Origin: Apostichopus japonicus
Lineage: Eukaryota > Echinodermata > Holothuroidea > Aspidochirotida > Stichopodidae
DNA: 64,000 nt
Assembly: GCF_037975245.1 (NCBI RefSeq)
Contig: NC_092576.1
Location: 36,112,611 to 36,176,610 of the forward strand
Direction: 5' to 3'
The notes beneath the pieces are model-generated. The model saw only the letters and a list, made by a program, of their open reading frames with translations, did no database searches and was not told the origin of the DNA. This document shows, piece after piece, positions 27,101-42,701 of the stretch. How positions within the stretch are numbered: the stretch's first letter is position 1; every line of letters begins with the position of its first letter. Made by a program: the position numbers and the translations under genes.

Positions 27101-28425
27101 CAGTCTTTTGTACCGTTTTAGATCGCCGCATGTGTAAGTAACCAAAGCACAAACACAATGTAGGAACATTTTTAATTTACCGTGTTATGAGTATGTGTAC
27201 GTGATCGCGGAAAAATGTAGATTGCTACAAACACGCAGAGCGTGACTAAAAAGCATATTTACGAAATTTGCTAACATTTTTGTTAATGTAAAGTCTTAAA
27301 TTTACAACCAAAAAAGACCAGATTAATTAAGTGCAAAATCAATCTTACTTTTGTATATGCCTTCAAAACCAATTTTCGTTGGTTCCGTCAATCTTAATGT
27401 ATGGTAAAAACTTGCTGATTTTGTTCTTTTCTTTCATATCCCAGACAAATCAACAATATAATTCCGTATTTAAACTATACCATGATACGCATTTATGTAC
27501 AATAAAAGGTATATTCATACACATGTATAGAAATGATACAGTTTGCACCATCGATCACAAGAGGGAGACAGCAAACTGCCAAAATGTAACATCAACCACT
27601 CGTTATTTTGAGATCTAGAATTTTTAGAATATTTAGAAAGTCTATGCTAAGAAAAGTGGAAAAGGGAACATTTAGAAGAACTTTACTATTATATAGTGAC
27701 TATGTTTTTTCCTATCAACTTTAGAAAGGACCTGGTCATACCATGTGTGTCCTTAAAATCAGTGACATAGCCATTATACAAGAAGAATTAAATCGGAATT
27801 GTGAGCCTACCTACAGGGTCATCGTATAAATGAATCCTCGTTATGTTATCGGAGAACAAATGTAACATGTTTGAGTCGATGTAAATACTGAAAAGTCTCA
27901 CTGTCAATAAATCGAACGATGTTCCGTAATTCTGTGTTGTACATGAATAAATATTTCTCGTTTTGCCGTTGGATGTAAAACGACTGAAGTATCAAAAGCA
28001 TTCACATTGACAGTATATGATGACAAGCGAAAGTACCGCGAACATAAAAACAACATGATCATGATGATGGTTGTTATGAAAGTCAACGATAGATGAACAC
28101 AAAAAACATCATGTTCATGATGGTGGTTTTGTGTAAGGCAATGATAAATGTTGTACATGCAAATGACATCAGTGTTTTGGAACGATCTTGAACTCAAAAA
28201 TGTTTATTATTATGACAAAACTGAGTCGATTGCACTGTAACTGTCTCTTAAACATCCTTTCAACGACTAGCTGACGATCACCTTCATACAGCTAGCGAGT
28301 TATCAATTCAACCTTTCAAATTGCATAATGATACGTAATATTTAAATTATGATGATCAAATCGAATAGATTACGCAATTTCGACTCTTGAGTGGGAAGGG
28401 GAGTAACTGTACGTAGCTCAGTCTA
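27101..28425. other. No gene seen
   Basis: AT-rich sequence without supported exons. A short pair of similar blocks near 28050-28075 and 28105-28130 (acaacatgatcatgatgatgg / aacatcatgttcatgatggtgg type) is a minor local repeat. Confidence 0.4.
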
Positions 28426-28429
28426 TAGG

Positions 28430-28545
28430 ACGTGGAAAATACTGTCATTACGTATGTACGTAATAACACTACGTACTTCAGTAATATGTATTACGTACGT
28501 ATGTGGTAAGTATACTTTCACTACTATGAAGTAGCAGTACGTATA
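28430..28545. repeat. Cluster of tacgta palindromes
   Basis: Within about 110 bp, tacgta or its near-variants occur many times (attacgtatgtacgtaataa, actacgtactt, attacgtacgtatg, cagtacgtataa). The pieces are mutually complementary and could fold into a hairpin. It may be a degraded palindromic element or simple sequence drift. Confidence 0.55.
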
Positions 28546-28859
28546 AACTGTAAAATATTGACCTACATGCAAGATACGTACCTACACTTACCTTATACTG
28601 CAATTATCTATCATTACAATATTACTTCTCGTTCACTGTACCTCGCATGTATCAATCATCCAACCACATAAGTCAAGCAATTAGTTTAACGGTTGAGCCG
28701 CGGTCTAACAAATGCCGGTGACAGTCAAGGTACGTTCGTTAGACTAACACTATACAGGTATATGCTGACAATGCCGACGACACTATAGCGGTGCACATAG
28801 AAACATTAGAAACAGGATATTGCAACAGGATTTGAACAAACTATGACTGGAGTCAGAAA

Positions 28860-29430
28860 GGCAGGGTTTCAACGTTGACAAATGTGCTGTTCTTCATTTT
28901 GGATGATATAATAACCCACATTATGAGTGTTTTCTCAATGAATGAATACTTACAATTATAAGGAAGAAAATACATAATAATATATTTATATAATAAATAT
29001 ATAAATATATTTGGTAATAAACCTGTTAAAAACCTATACAAATCACTCCTTAGACCTCACATAGCTTATTTGCATCTCAACATGAACCATATCCCAGGAA
29101 AGACATCAATCTGGTGGAAGCTTGGAGTCCAAAGACATATGACAAAGCTAGTGAGGGGAGTGATACATCTAGAAGATGAATTAAGAAAGACTAAATGTCC
29201 TTCATTAGACAACACTGGGACAACGCCATATGAAGCAGGACCTAATTACTGAATACAACATCGTTCATGGTAACACAACGACGTAGACCCAGAGAAGTAT
29301 CTTTAAACAGTTAGAAAAGATCAGTAATGAGCTGTCTCTTCTCAAAGCGTTGCGACCATGGCAAAGGGAAGGAGGAAGAAGCCCCTAAGACATAACTGGT
29401 TATATCAATTTGTTTACTGCTTTAACTTGC
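28860..29430 (+). mobile_element. CR1-like LINE reverse-transcriptase relic
   Basis: Successive broken frames give QGFNVDKCAVLHFG then NPHYECFLNE near 28863-28950, NLYKSLLRPHIAY near 29027, GVQRHMTKLVRGV near 29120 and DLITEYNIVHGN near 29243. This is the order of the C-terminal part of CR1-like reverse transcriptases: FNvdKCkvlHlG.nNp.y.Y.l, then LYksLVRPhLEY, GVQRRATKLV.G and GDLIetYKIlhG. An AT-rich insertion sits at about 28960-29020. Multiple stops and frame changes mark it as dead and truncated. Confidence 0.82.
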
Positions 29431-32400
29431 TCCACATCTCTGGTCAATCAGTAATATATGATACTATATACGGACGGTAACTTATATTGCTATTGTATGC
29501 CTAACTAACTTAATGTTAGTGTAGGGCGGGTTGTAAATAGATGTAGGCGTAACATTACGAGCGCTATATATGTTAGGATACATTAGACGTGCGGTTTCGA
29601 CAGTAGTTCAGTTATGCAAACCTCCAATCGCAAATTCCGGGACTTTCATACTAGTGTGGACGTATTTTGGTGTATCTACAATTGTCATGTAAAGTTCAAG
29701 GTTATTTTTAGTCACTTTATTCATACCATTGCTTGGCAGCCTGCCAGAATCCGTAGTTGTTGTTGATACATATCATTTTGTTTTGTCGTATTTCACGTAC
29801 AACTTTTCTTGTCACCCGCTCAGGCAAATCCCGTTCAATGCAAACAGTGTATCGGCTTGAACTTTGGAGCACTCGTGTCATGTCGTACATGACTGATTTT
29901 ATTTAATACATATATTTTCATATACACACAAGTGTACACTACTGATTAGTGTGGAAAAAATAACAATGAAAGTTGGTTATCAGACCAGGATGGAATTCCA
30001 GGTCATGTTTCTATTACACTTGAACTTTGAACCGAGTGGTGTTTAATCAAAACTGGCTGGGTTGACATAATTAATGGCTGACTGAATACGTCATAGTGTA
30101 AAGTAGCCGATGATATCGTTAATTTTTCTTCTACATGCTGGACACTCCCACATAGGGTCCTTACCTAATTAAAGACCCATGCAATAAAAACGCCGCAAAA
30201 ATTGACTAGTATTAGATCACACGCAATCATCGTGGAGTAGCCTGCGCTCGCCTCACCTTGAATATGCGTGCACAGTACATGTGGGTTTGTGTACGTAGAT
30301 GTGCACGCGCTTGATGTCAATATCGCGTACGTACATGAATACATACGCAACCGTACAAGCCCAACCCATTTAACCAACCGGGATATATAATGAGGCAATA
30401 TATACATTATGCATTAGTGTGGCTGGATTATTGACAGCTTGATATGGGAATTTACCCGTTCTTGTGTGCCTTTATGCGTACGTTAAGTGCGTGACATGAT
30501 AAGTTAATGATATTTGCATACATTTGCATTCAACAGAGCGCGATCGATTGGCTTGTACAATCAAGGGTTGTTATAGTTGGTCGCTATGGGGACTTAATCC
30601 AATCAGCTAAGTTTGCGTACATGCTGGTTTATTCCAGTTTGCGTGACTTCAAAGAAGCACATTTTTATATTCGAGAGTTCTCAGTTAGTCTTCGTCTCGT
30701 AAGGACGTATTATTTGAGTTGTCATTTCTTTAGGACCTTCATTTTTGTATTATTTTAAGTTTGATCTCATCTATTGTTTTCAATTTGGAATGCGAGCACT
30801 TCAATGAAGAATATCACAAGAAGAAAAGTGTCCGATTCGTCTCCGGTACTGTTTCTTATATAATCTTTGTATTTCGGACATATTCCTCGGACTTAAGAAT
30901 CTTGTCTAAGACGCCAACGCTAACCCGACTAAAACCCCGCCTAACATTAGTTACAGTGAGCCTAGGCTAAAAACGTATTTGATTAATTTACCATGTTGTG
31001 TATTTGCAAAACATTTTTTGGTACAATCCCAGCATTACGCCACGATCTTGTGCCTGAAATCCAAAAGTAAAAAATTATATCGCTTTAATCATCTGAAGCA
31101 GTAATCTTTGTACCATAAGCATGACAAGTATGTAAAATATGTTAAGTTTGTGTCCTTTTCTTGCAATTTACTATTCACCGTTTTATAAACGAATGAATGT
31201 TATGAAAAGTCGCATTACTTGAGACACTCTTCTATTGCCAATGGTGTTTTACGTAATCTCTGTTTCAACGTTAATCACTTTGTCCATACAAAAAAAATCT
31301 CAATGTTTAGGAAAGACCGTCAGGATCCATAAGACTTTACCATTGAGGGCCCTAAGGGAGAGACTGCTAGGGGAGTGCCTGGAATTGTTAATGACCAACA
31401 ATTCATCATTAATTACTATCAGGTTGGCAGCAATACGTACAGTAGATGTGCGAGCATCCCTCCCCGCCATCCTCTCGTCCCCCATCAAGAAAATCTATGA
31501 AAGTTTAAAAATTTCCCGAAAAGAGAAAGGTCTCTAATGTTGCACGGGAGGTTAACGCTTACTTTGTAAAATATCGCAAAGTAAAATTGATATTATTGCC
31601 AAATACTATAGCATCAATTTTGCGAGAGAGTATTCCCGAGCTTAGCTGCGGGTCTTCCATATAATCGTTAAGTCTTCTTTGGAATTTTCAGCTTAAGTCG
31701 ATCAGGATATCAAACAGGAATTTGTAGAATTTATAAAAAAAAAATCCCTTAAGAGTTTGAAAAGACGTTAAATGTATCAAAGAAACGTTTGCTATGGACA
31801 TCGCTGATGGTGGTCTATAAGGTATATTACCAATCTTCAATAACTTCAAAAAATTGTTTGTCCCACGAGTACTTATTCTTAATGTCAGCTAATATCTGAG
31901 ATGGATCTACATACCAAGTTAAATCATTCAAGAATTGTTTTTTTTTTTTTTTGTTCGAGTACTTGCTTATATGGCTTAACTTGATTAGTATGTTTATCAA
32001 CAGTGTTCTTGTGGAGTGATGTTTCATGAAATCTGTTGGCACTTTGAAGTTTGTTGAACTCATCTGATACCGTGTTTGCAGAAAACGATATTATTTTGGT
32101 CATATTTAACGTCAATACAAATATCAAATATGAATTTCGTCCAAGGTATTACTTTTGAGTGTATAGTGTAATCGATATGTTCCTCCTTTGTTGTAAACTG
32201 ACTTCCTATGACCTTTTACCTCCACAGAAAACAGAAGTGTTCATGGAATGTCTACGTTTGGTGTCAATAACAAGTACAGTATGCAGTTCAACTACGACTT
32301 GTTTTTACTTATATTTTTAAAAAAGTGTAAGATTTATATACACATGTGTTTACCAAGCCCCGATAACGATATTATCATTAATTAAGTACATAAACAATTC

Positions 32401-32640
32401 GTATGAGTTTGAGAAAGGCCCGATATAAGACCAACATGGTATAACACCACTCCAAGCAGGCTGCATTCAATCCACCCATATTCAAGTTGGGAAGAAGCTG
32501 GTGTTTTAACTAACACTGTGAAATATTGTTTATCCTGTATACTATTTTCTGTTACCATTGTCGAGAACCAGAATATCTATTTAGTTATTAAATATAAAAC
32601 TAAATTCGATATACCTTCGTTGGATTGTCTTACTTCCTCT
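29431..32640. other. No gene seen
   Basis: No splice-supported exon. The frame at 31235-31537 (100 codons, leucine- and serine-rich) has no recognisable family and no sign of flanking exons. A poly-T run lies near 31938. Acgtac-rich patches occur at 30280-30330. Confidence 0.45.
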
Positions 32641-32644
32641 TTAG

Positions 32645-32980
32645 ATTCCTACCAATTTTCAGCCTTTTGAAATCTGTGTGGAATAATGTGTATTACTATA
32701 GATCTATAGGTCGCAATTGATTCTACAAAGTGTTGTGCATTATTGTGTGGTAAGTGCTGGTGTGTGTCGGTTAATTGTCCTCTTGTGAGACCAAGCTATG
32801 CTAGTAATTGGTGACTACTGATGTGTGTCGTTTCATTGTCAGTCTGTAGATTCCTTTCAAGTTTGTTTGAGATTTGTGTGGAATAACGTGTATTACTATA
32901 GTCTAAAGCCGTAGTTGATTCTTATACAGGTTGTGCAATAATGTTTGGTAAGTACTGATGTGTGTGTCTGTGGCTTGTAT
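32645..32980. repeat. Tandem duplication, two ~125-bp units ~203 bp apart
   Basis: About 32645-32770 and 32848-32970 share agattcct, then tgtgtggaataa.gtgtatta, ctatag, gttgattct, ttgtgca.taatgt.tggtaag in the same order and spacing. Both contain a gtaag that looks like a donor, but neither copy has a conserved open frame. Confidence 0.75.
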
Positions 32981-35900
32981 GAACTGTGTGTAATATGCAA
33001 AAGCTACGTCGATGGTTCTCATCGATATAAACTAACTCATTCATCACTAGGGGATACTGACTTTTCATATCAATTTCTGCTAATATTGTGACTGCTGAAA
33101 TGCGATTCCCTGCCACAGAAAATGAAATTCCATGTTGATTTTATTGTGGAAAAAATCGACATTTTAGTAAAACATTACTTTTAATCAATTTAATACATTA
33201 TTTTTTCGAACTTCCCAGCAGCTCAATACGTTTGGAATGAATACTTCTGATATCAACAGCCTAGTGTAAAATAAGTAATCATTGACACTTGACGCTTTGG
33301 TAAGTGCTTCTGTAGGCATACAGCGTGTCTTATAGAAGCCCTGTACATATGCCGGTAACACGAAACAAAAAGTATACGGCATTTATTCGGCTGTATTCAA
33401 TACAATAAGTGTGCTATCTATGATATAAATGTTAAATGAGTGTTCGTTTATGTTCTACGATGTATAAGTACAGATCGGAACAGTAGAGTCCAAACGATTT
33501 CATTGAAATTCGTATCAATTCAAGCGTAAATCTAAATTTCTTACAACTAATACGGGCTCAATAAATTGATTTGCTTCTTCATGCAAAGAACTTTGGCTAG
33601 CCGCCTGATATTTCCAGACATGGCTTGTAGTGCGATTCTAACATCATAATTACAGATACAAGTTCAAGTGTTCATTGGTACGTACTAGGACAAGTACAAG
33701 CTTCTTGGCACGTTTACGTGTACTTCATATTGTACTATTGTATATCTTAGAGTTTGAGTGCGAGTACAAATTAACAAGCACGAGTAAGCATATATGCTAG
33801 AACTGGAGTACCATTGTAAACTTACTTCATGTTTGGCCTATACGACCTTTGAATATATAGATATGTGCATTAGACACTGGTGCCGTTTGACGGGGCGCAG
33901 GAAGAAAATCTTTGAAAGATAACACGATTATAAAAATTAACTCTTGATCAATGACAAAGTTTGTTTGCATACAGAAATTACGTTGTACCCAGGGAATAGT
34001 AAGTATGTACATATGGTGTGGTTTTCAACACGATGTAAGCATCATAAGACACCGTAGTTTTTATTTCTTTTTTTTTTAGTTTGACACAATAATAAGCGTT
34101 TCAGACCGAAGAGGTTTTTCAGACGTTTTCATTTTGCTATGAAACCAACAGGGAGCAATACGGTCAGATCGTAAAGGCATTGGTTGTGCGACTTGGCCAG
34201 GGAGTATTTTGAGAGTGTATGAAACGGGTGTTTCTGTGTGTGAATGTAGCAAGATACCAATTACCGAGTAGCTGATGTAATCTTCCCCCCCCCCCAAAAA
34301 AAAGACTTGTGTATTGATTTGAAGATAGAAAAACAACAAATCTACATGCATATAATTACATCGACATTATACTGTGAAGGTGTCCTTTACCATTACTTTC
34401 CCTTTCCTTTTGTGAGAGACATCATAGTGTAATACGAATACTACGATATTGAGACATAGTCTTTTTCATCAGATTCTCCAATTCAAGAATAAACATGACG
34501 GGCTGGATACTGAACTACTCAGTGTGTAGTGTTTAGTTGCCGCATGTTAAATATAGTTTTAAGTTCTGAGAAGGTAACAATATACCAAATACTGTGATAC
34601 GACCATAATCGATGCTGGTGAAAATATAGCCATAGGGGCCGTTCACTATATCACTATAGCGGGAACATTTAGTTGCGGTTCGGGACACGATTATGTTGTA
34701 TTCAATAGTCAAAACTAGTTAAACGGAAGATTCCAGCGGTATGCTAGAGTTATGACTAACATACTTATATCTGGTCCTAATTGAGAGAATGGAAAAGAAA
34801 TAAATTAATTATTTGGCTTATGTATTTTGCTTGCAAAAGAAATCTTAACCATTGTAACAAGCTATGGCTGCTGAAAAGGAGCATAAGGCAAGGGGTAAAT
34901 AAGATGGAAATTCAAGAATTGACAACTCGCATCTCGCGTATGTCTTATGCACAAGCAAAAAAACTTCTCAAACAGAAGGGTACATGACTTTCTGTAGCGT
35001 TGCTGTTCTTGTTTGAACAATACAGCAATCCGCACACAATTCTACAAACGTATGTGTGTAGTCATGCATACAGCCAATGCATGGTTCATTAATCTTTACA
35101 GTTGTGTGTAATTCGCTAAATTCCACTAATATACATATGAAGTTTTATGTTAGACACATTCGAATCACAAACCTCTATTTCCTCGTAGAAGAATTAGTAG
35201 TCTGATACACACTCAGCAATAACAATATTCTCGTCCTAAGGAAAGTAAATACCAAAACTGAAGCTCTAATGACTTATTATGGTCGTATCTGTTTATCTTT
35301 TTTCCCAACTCTCCTGTTCCTTGTCTTCCATTATACATCTCTGATATTTATAATAAACAACCTTGGTGAAGCGTCTTGCTAATGCGATACCGTAGCTACA
35401 GTAACTGTCATTTAAAACGCAAAATGAAATAACGTGGATGTTATAACACCAAGGGTGTAAAACATTCAGTGAAATTCAACCCCTCCCCTGTTCTCATTCC
35501 ACCTATAGAATAAATTCTCGCATTTTACATGAGTCTCTTCTGCAAAACTACAAAGAATTGATTATTTCTATTAACATATTACCCCTGTGTAACCCCCACC
35601 CCCCTCACCCCCTCACCCCCTCAAGTCATCCCGATAACCCTCATTATATTTTTTTCACACCACAATACATTTTTCACAAATACAACATCAGTTTGCTATC
35701 ATTGAATCGTTATTATTAATGGTGAAGCAAGACATTAACCTTTTTTATCAAATTCTCAGCCCATTCAAACTTTATAAATTCCTATCATAACTTGGTTTCT
35801 ATACCTTAGTCGTGGTAACAGAGCTTTACGTGTATTTTATAACAAGTAGCGGCTATTCTACCGCAGGGTATGGTACGGAATGCTAGAGTAATAGAAACTA

Positions 35901-37284
35901 GTTCAATGCCTTTTATGTTGGTTGCGTATATACAAAGGCCAAGCTTGCAAACCTTCAAAGGCTGAACGAACAAGATAAACAAGACACACGATCTTAACAC
36001 AAAAGTAACTCGTTATACAATTTACAAGTTCAATACTGCTAAGTGCTATTAGAACTACGTGTTGGTTGTACACGAGCGCAGGTTGACGCCATTTTTCTTT
36101 ATTTCTATATATCCATCCGCTTAAATATTCCATCGCTTTTGCGAGAAGTGTTGATCATCAATATGTATGATCGGAAGTATATGGCAGAAGTATCTAACTG
36201 GTAAGTGAAGCAGTTTATGATATATAGAAACTGTATTTAATAAACCAACGACACATATGGATACGTTTTCTTTACTGCTATGTCGTACACTGTTATGATT
36301 GGTCTGGTGGTGCGGTTTGTGTCCAAATGTACTGAATCCTGCTATAAAATATTTGCACTAAGCAGCCTACTTTTCTAAGAATATATTCAGTTATCTATCC
36401 AGCAACGCAAAGTGCGTTGCCTCTCTGCAACAATCCATTTCGGATAAAAAAATCTGTAAAAGTAAAGGAAATGTCGTTTGCCTTATAGCGAATATTCCCC
36501 AAACCTCAAATTCGTCTGCTTTTCTTTATCCAACTTGGTCAACACAAAGTGATTGTAATGGAACAAAAAGTTATATAAATCAATGTTTTTTTTTTTTTAT
36601 ATTTCGCTGCTTGACAATTACATCTTTTACTTTACATTGCCAAAAAAAAAAAACTATACACTCGTCAGTCTTAGAATAAATGTGTGGTGACGACCGTTTT
36701 TAACCGTTTAACCGTTATTTTTAACCTTTAATTCACATTTCATCTTTAGGCTATGTGTATATACATTAGCTATGATGGTAATGTAACAAACAAAAAAATT
36801 ATACACATACTAATACAAATTTTTGTTGCACAATAGAATACCTGTGACTTGTCAATAAAACATAGTTAACATATATAATCAAGTAAAACAATCTAGTCGA
36901 TCGGAAAACGACAGTGATAAAGAATGTTGCGTCACCATTACTACTAAAGATCAAATAATTGCAAACTGAATATATTTTGCTTTTTCGTTCTAACGAAGAC
37001 AATTATATGTCCTACATTGTCACATGACAAATGTGCACATGAATAACTTGACAAAATGACCTTCAATACGAAAGATATGATCGTGGTTGCAAAGTTAGTC
37101 ATATGATGTATTGTTATATGATTGATGGGGAACCAATGTGAAATACTTCTTTGGATTAGCACACAGTGAATGTTGAAACAGTATATCGTACAAAGAGGAT
37201 GATAACTTCAAGAGAGTCAATATGTCGACGTGTCCGTGTGTTTGCCGAGAGCAACATAGTTTGCTGGAAGGTTATATAACAAAT
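32981..37284. other. No gene seen
   Basis: AT-rich sequence. The frame at 34781-34987 ends LTTRISRMSYAQAKKLLKQK, which is helical and basic but not assignable. C-rich simple repeat (ccctcacccc) sits at about 35590-35625. Poly-T and poly-A runs lie at 36583 and 36645. Nothing else is supported. Confidence 0.4.
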
Positions 37285-39659
<2,375 letters not shown>

Positions 39660-39660
<1 letters not shown>

Positions 39661-39950
39661 ATGACAACGATGACGACGACGATGACGAGGACGATATTGA
39701 CAACGATATTGACGACGATGGGTTTGACGACGATATTGACGACGGTATTGATGACGACGATGGATTTGACGACGATATTGACGATGATATTGATGACGAC
39801 GAAGTTATTAATTATATTGATGATATTGGTGATATTGATGGTATTGATGATATTGATGGTATTGATGATATTGATGGTACTGATGATATTTATGAAATTG
39901 ATGATATTGGTTATATTGATGATATTGATGTGATGATATCGCAGATGATG
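39660..39950. repeat. GACGAT/GATATTGATGGT repeat tail
   Basis: The satellite passes into related arrays: first gacgacgatattgac-type units (39670-39790), then gatattgatggtattgatg-type units (39820-39935). The units share the GAT core but add ATT and GAC triplets, which suggests stepwise local expansion from the neighbouring tract. Confidence 0.88.
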
Positions 39951-40961
39951 AGAATGAGGATGAATATGTGGATAAGTAGGATGATGGTGATGAGGAAGAG
40001 GAATTCACGAAGCATATAAAATGATCGTTAATCCCACATAGTTCACAAGTAGTAATAAGTATACAAGTATACTCTAAATATATGTCATTCTGAGCATAAA
40101 CAAATAAATATTACAACTAGTAGGCAATAATTGTTAATGCCAATAAGAACTTTGAGACTGTTCTATGATCAGTGCATTTAGAGAGACGAATTGAAGAACT
40201 AAACGCCATTTTATATGTCGAATCATGGGCATAACGCAGGCTGTGTTATGTTAAGTTGGCCGACGTTACACAAGAATATGGGACAACTCATTTGAAACTA
40301 ACAGTTGTAATTTTTCATCGGTTCAATCAACACCATTGTTAATATGTGACGTTTTTCCAACTCTTAATTGGCAGCGTACGGGGGCTACCGACTAAGGTTG
40401 TTCCCTGTAAACAAATTCATTCAGTGGATGTAATTAGCATGTAGCCTAAACGAATCCTGAATCTTTACAGAACTCATGATCAGTTGTTCATTCGGGATCA
40501 TCAGTTTCAGGAATATACATGTTGATCAAATATAGAAACATATGTCTCGGCGGTCGGGTCGATTTCAGCCGAGCAGAGTGAGTTACAGTGAAGTGTGTTG
40601 GAGTATTAAAAATGCACTAACATCTTCTCAAAAATAATCAATACATACGCAACATAATGTGCTGAAATTTAAGTTGTTAAAGCCAGGTTTATTCAGTCAC
40701 AGTAAGGAACCATTTTGAGCAAGTGCATTCTCTGTGATATTTTACTTCAATCCGCTTTTTATAATAATACGTTGGTATTCAATTATTTTGTACTGCTAAT
40801 ACACATTTTGAATGTCGTTTCGAAGGCTGCCATCGTTTGCACTGAACTAACAATTCAGTTCAAAAATGATAAACAATTATGAGAGCAATATTTCTAACTT
40901 TACTTCTATTTATCTAATTTGCAGTCAATAAACACGCTGCATATTGACATTTTCAGACACG
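39951..40961. other. Upstream region of locus 2
   Basis: After the satellite ends near 40015 the sequence is ordinary AT-rich DNA. It should hold the promoter and any 5' untranslated exon of locus 2. Two acceptor-like sites just before the start codon (ctaatttgcag ending 40924 and acattttcag ending 40956) leave room for an intron in the 5' leader. I cannot point to a convincing TATA box. Confidence 0.4.
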
Positions 40962-41013
40962 ATGGCTTCCAATTTGGAACAACACATGGTAAAGCCAGCC
41001 ACTCAGAAGACAG
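40962..41013 (+). CDS. Locus 2, first coding exon
   Basis: ATG at 40962 in the context acacgATGG opens 17 codons (MASNLEQHMVKPATQKT) plus one base, ending at cag with donor gtacgag. The single leftover G joins the GT at the start of the next exon to give glycine, so the phase fits exactly. I prefer this start to the ATG at 41373, which lies inside the intron, before the acceptor of exon 2. A nearer donor-like gtaaag at 40989 would break the phase. The exon is short and without a known motif. The intron that follows (41014-41415) has poly-T runs only. Confidence 0.65.
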
Positions 41014-41415
41014 GTACGAGTGTCTGTGTTTGATTTCTATTATAGTGTACAGAAGTAAAGAATTTCACATCAACAAAATAACATCAGCTCAGTTTCCAAT
41101 ATGAGCAATCAGTCTCAGCTACATTTGTGGTGGATCACATTTAACGCTTAGCTCTATAGACGGATTTCTCAGCATTGTCTATTTTTTTATTTTTTTTATG
41201 ATTATTATGTTTTTTTCTCTTTTTTGAGGGGGGAGGGGAGGATTTGTTTTTCGAATTCACTGATAGGCGTTCAAACGACCTCTTTTTTTTGCATAAGATA
41301 CTCACTAACATATAGACTATATATTCCATGGGTTATTTCTAAAGCCCCTTACACCTGATCCAGAATATATATATGGCTACTGAATTGCTCCTGTTATTGT
41401 TTATTATTTTACCAG

Positions 41416-41721
41416 GTTTTGGTAGTTTCAAAGCTGAATTAGCTGATATCCTAACTAAAGACAGTATTTTGCAACTTGCAACCTTCTTTAATTATCCACC
41501 TTCGAAAACTGATTTGCTGCAAAATGAAGTTAGTCGTAATTACCGGATGGTTCAATATATGGAGGAGAAGGGGGAAATAACAGAAACAGATATCACGACT
41601 CTTCTGCGTGCTTTGGAAGCGCGTAAACTCCATGGGATACAGAAGAGGGTACAAACAATGTTCGAGCTTCATACTGGGAAACGATGTACAGGTGATGATC
41701 AGTCTATGCAGCAGCCAGAAG
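41416..41721 (+). CDS. Locus 2, death-effector-like domain exon
   Basis: A 306-bp exon between a clear acceptor (ttattattttaccag) and a strong donor (gtaagtga). After joining to exon 1 it reads GFGSFKAELADILTKDSI, then LATFFNYPPSKTDLLQ, YRMVQYMEEKGEITETDI and TTLLRALEARKLHGIQKRV. The six-helix rhythm, the 'L..YMEEKGEI....I..LL.AL....L' core and the size (about 85 residues) fit a death-effector or related death-fold domain, as in apoptotic adaptors and in N-termini of echinoderm NLR-type receptors. Such domains pair with other death folds to assemble cytosolic signalling complexes. DED is preferred over DD or CARD by memory of the motif; a profile search would decide. The domain is followed by a hydrophilic tail (TGDDQSMQQPEG). 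Confidence 0.75.
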
Positions 41722-41985
41722 GTAAGTGAATAATTATGATGAACAATTTATGTACAATATTAAAGAACTGTATATTAATCATCACCTTCTACAATTGAAA
41801 ATGTATACAATGTGTAATTACCGTACCAGCAATCTAAAGATACACTTGAAGCATTTATAGCAACTAAGTAATATGACAGAGCTGAAGAAGTAAGCAATAA
41901 ACTATGATGACTATAATATACATTAACACTTTCTTATTTTTTATTTCGATCTTCTGTCAACTTTGGGATTACTCATTTCCGATAG

Positions 41986-42038
41986 ATCTTAACCTTGGTA
42001 AGCTGGATCTCGGTCCAAAAGGATCTTTGACGTCTGAC
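41986..42038 (+). CDS. Locus 2, putative 53-bp linker exon
   Basis: Acceptor (tttccgatag) and donor (gtgagtac) bound 53 bp. Two bases complete the split codon left by the death-domain exon (G+AT gives Asp). The frame then reads LNLGKLDLGPKGSLTSD and ends in phase 0, just what exon b needs. Phase agreement at both ends is the main support. The exon is short, the acceptor is weak in pyrimidines, and locus 1 has no visible counterpart. If it is skipped, the frame from exon 41416-41721 to 42505 would break. Confidence 0.5.
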
Positions 42039-42504
42039 GTGAGTACACTGAAATATTTAGCTAAATACAAATGCTATACAGCTTATGTACATTACATTAT
42101 CGTAAACATTAAGCTGTATGTGCTAGACCAAGTCTAAACGTCGACAACTTAAGCTATTATTTCTGAGTTTTTTTTCAGTACTGATGCAACGAGAAGTGTT
42201 TTTAATTGGAATACATTATATTAATAATAACGGTTGGTAGTGATTACACGATTTCGAGCAAGGGAATCAAATGCTTGATCCTCATATACTTTCATATAAT
42301 CGAAACAAATATCTCACACATTAACGTTTCCATATTTTCCGTCGGTTTAAATTTCTGTAATTTGGTACATCTTCAATTGGGCTTGCATGGACCATCTTGT
42401 CTGTCAGAAATGTTTTGTTTTTGTCATTCTATAAATTCACAGTCACCAATATGACTGCGCACGATTGTCTAATTATTTCAAAAATGTGTTTTCCTTACAT
42501 CAAG

Positions 42505-42701
42505 TTTACCATTCTCGGACTAGCATCGTTTAGCTCGGCAGATCAGCATAACATAACCCTGGAAAATGGAAAACTGGTGCCTGTATCGTCCACTTTAGAG
42601 GAACTACAGATAAAAACGAACAATGGAAAAGAATTTACCCAGGACCAATTCATAGGGATATTGTTCTTTGCACAGCAATGCAAACGGCTGAAGAAATTGT
42701 C
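42505..42701 (+). CDS. Locus 2, exon b (LRR-like core)
   Basis: Homologous to exon b of locus 1 (1025-1233) but four codons shorter at the N-terminal side. It reads FTILGLASFSSADQHNITL, then ENGKLVPVSSTLEELQI and TNNGKEFTQDQFIGILFF, ending CKRLKKLS. The donor gtaagt leaves two bases over, as in locus 1. The acceptor I chose (ttacatcaag, ending 42504) gives phase 0; the frame is open upstream to 42397, so the exact 5' edge is less certain. STLEELQI followed by the C-terminal KKLSFIDCLLP spacing fits ribonuclease-inhibitor-type LRR units. Confidence 0.75.

Noticed and set aside
31235-31537. 100-codon open frame (LRALRERLLGECLELL)
   Set aside because: Protein-like in parts but has no recognisable family, no paralog in the window and no flanking exon signals; the opposite strand is open too.
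41373-41415. ATG at 41373 with a signal-peptide-like start (ATELLLLLFIILPG)
   Set aside because: The hydrophobic codons are the pyrimidine-rich tract and acceptor of the intron. The ATG at 40962 gives a phase-matched first exon. A secreted alternative form cannot be fully excluded.
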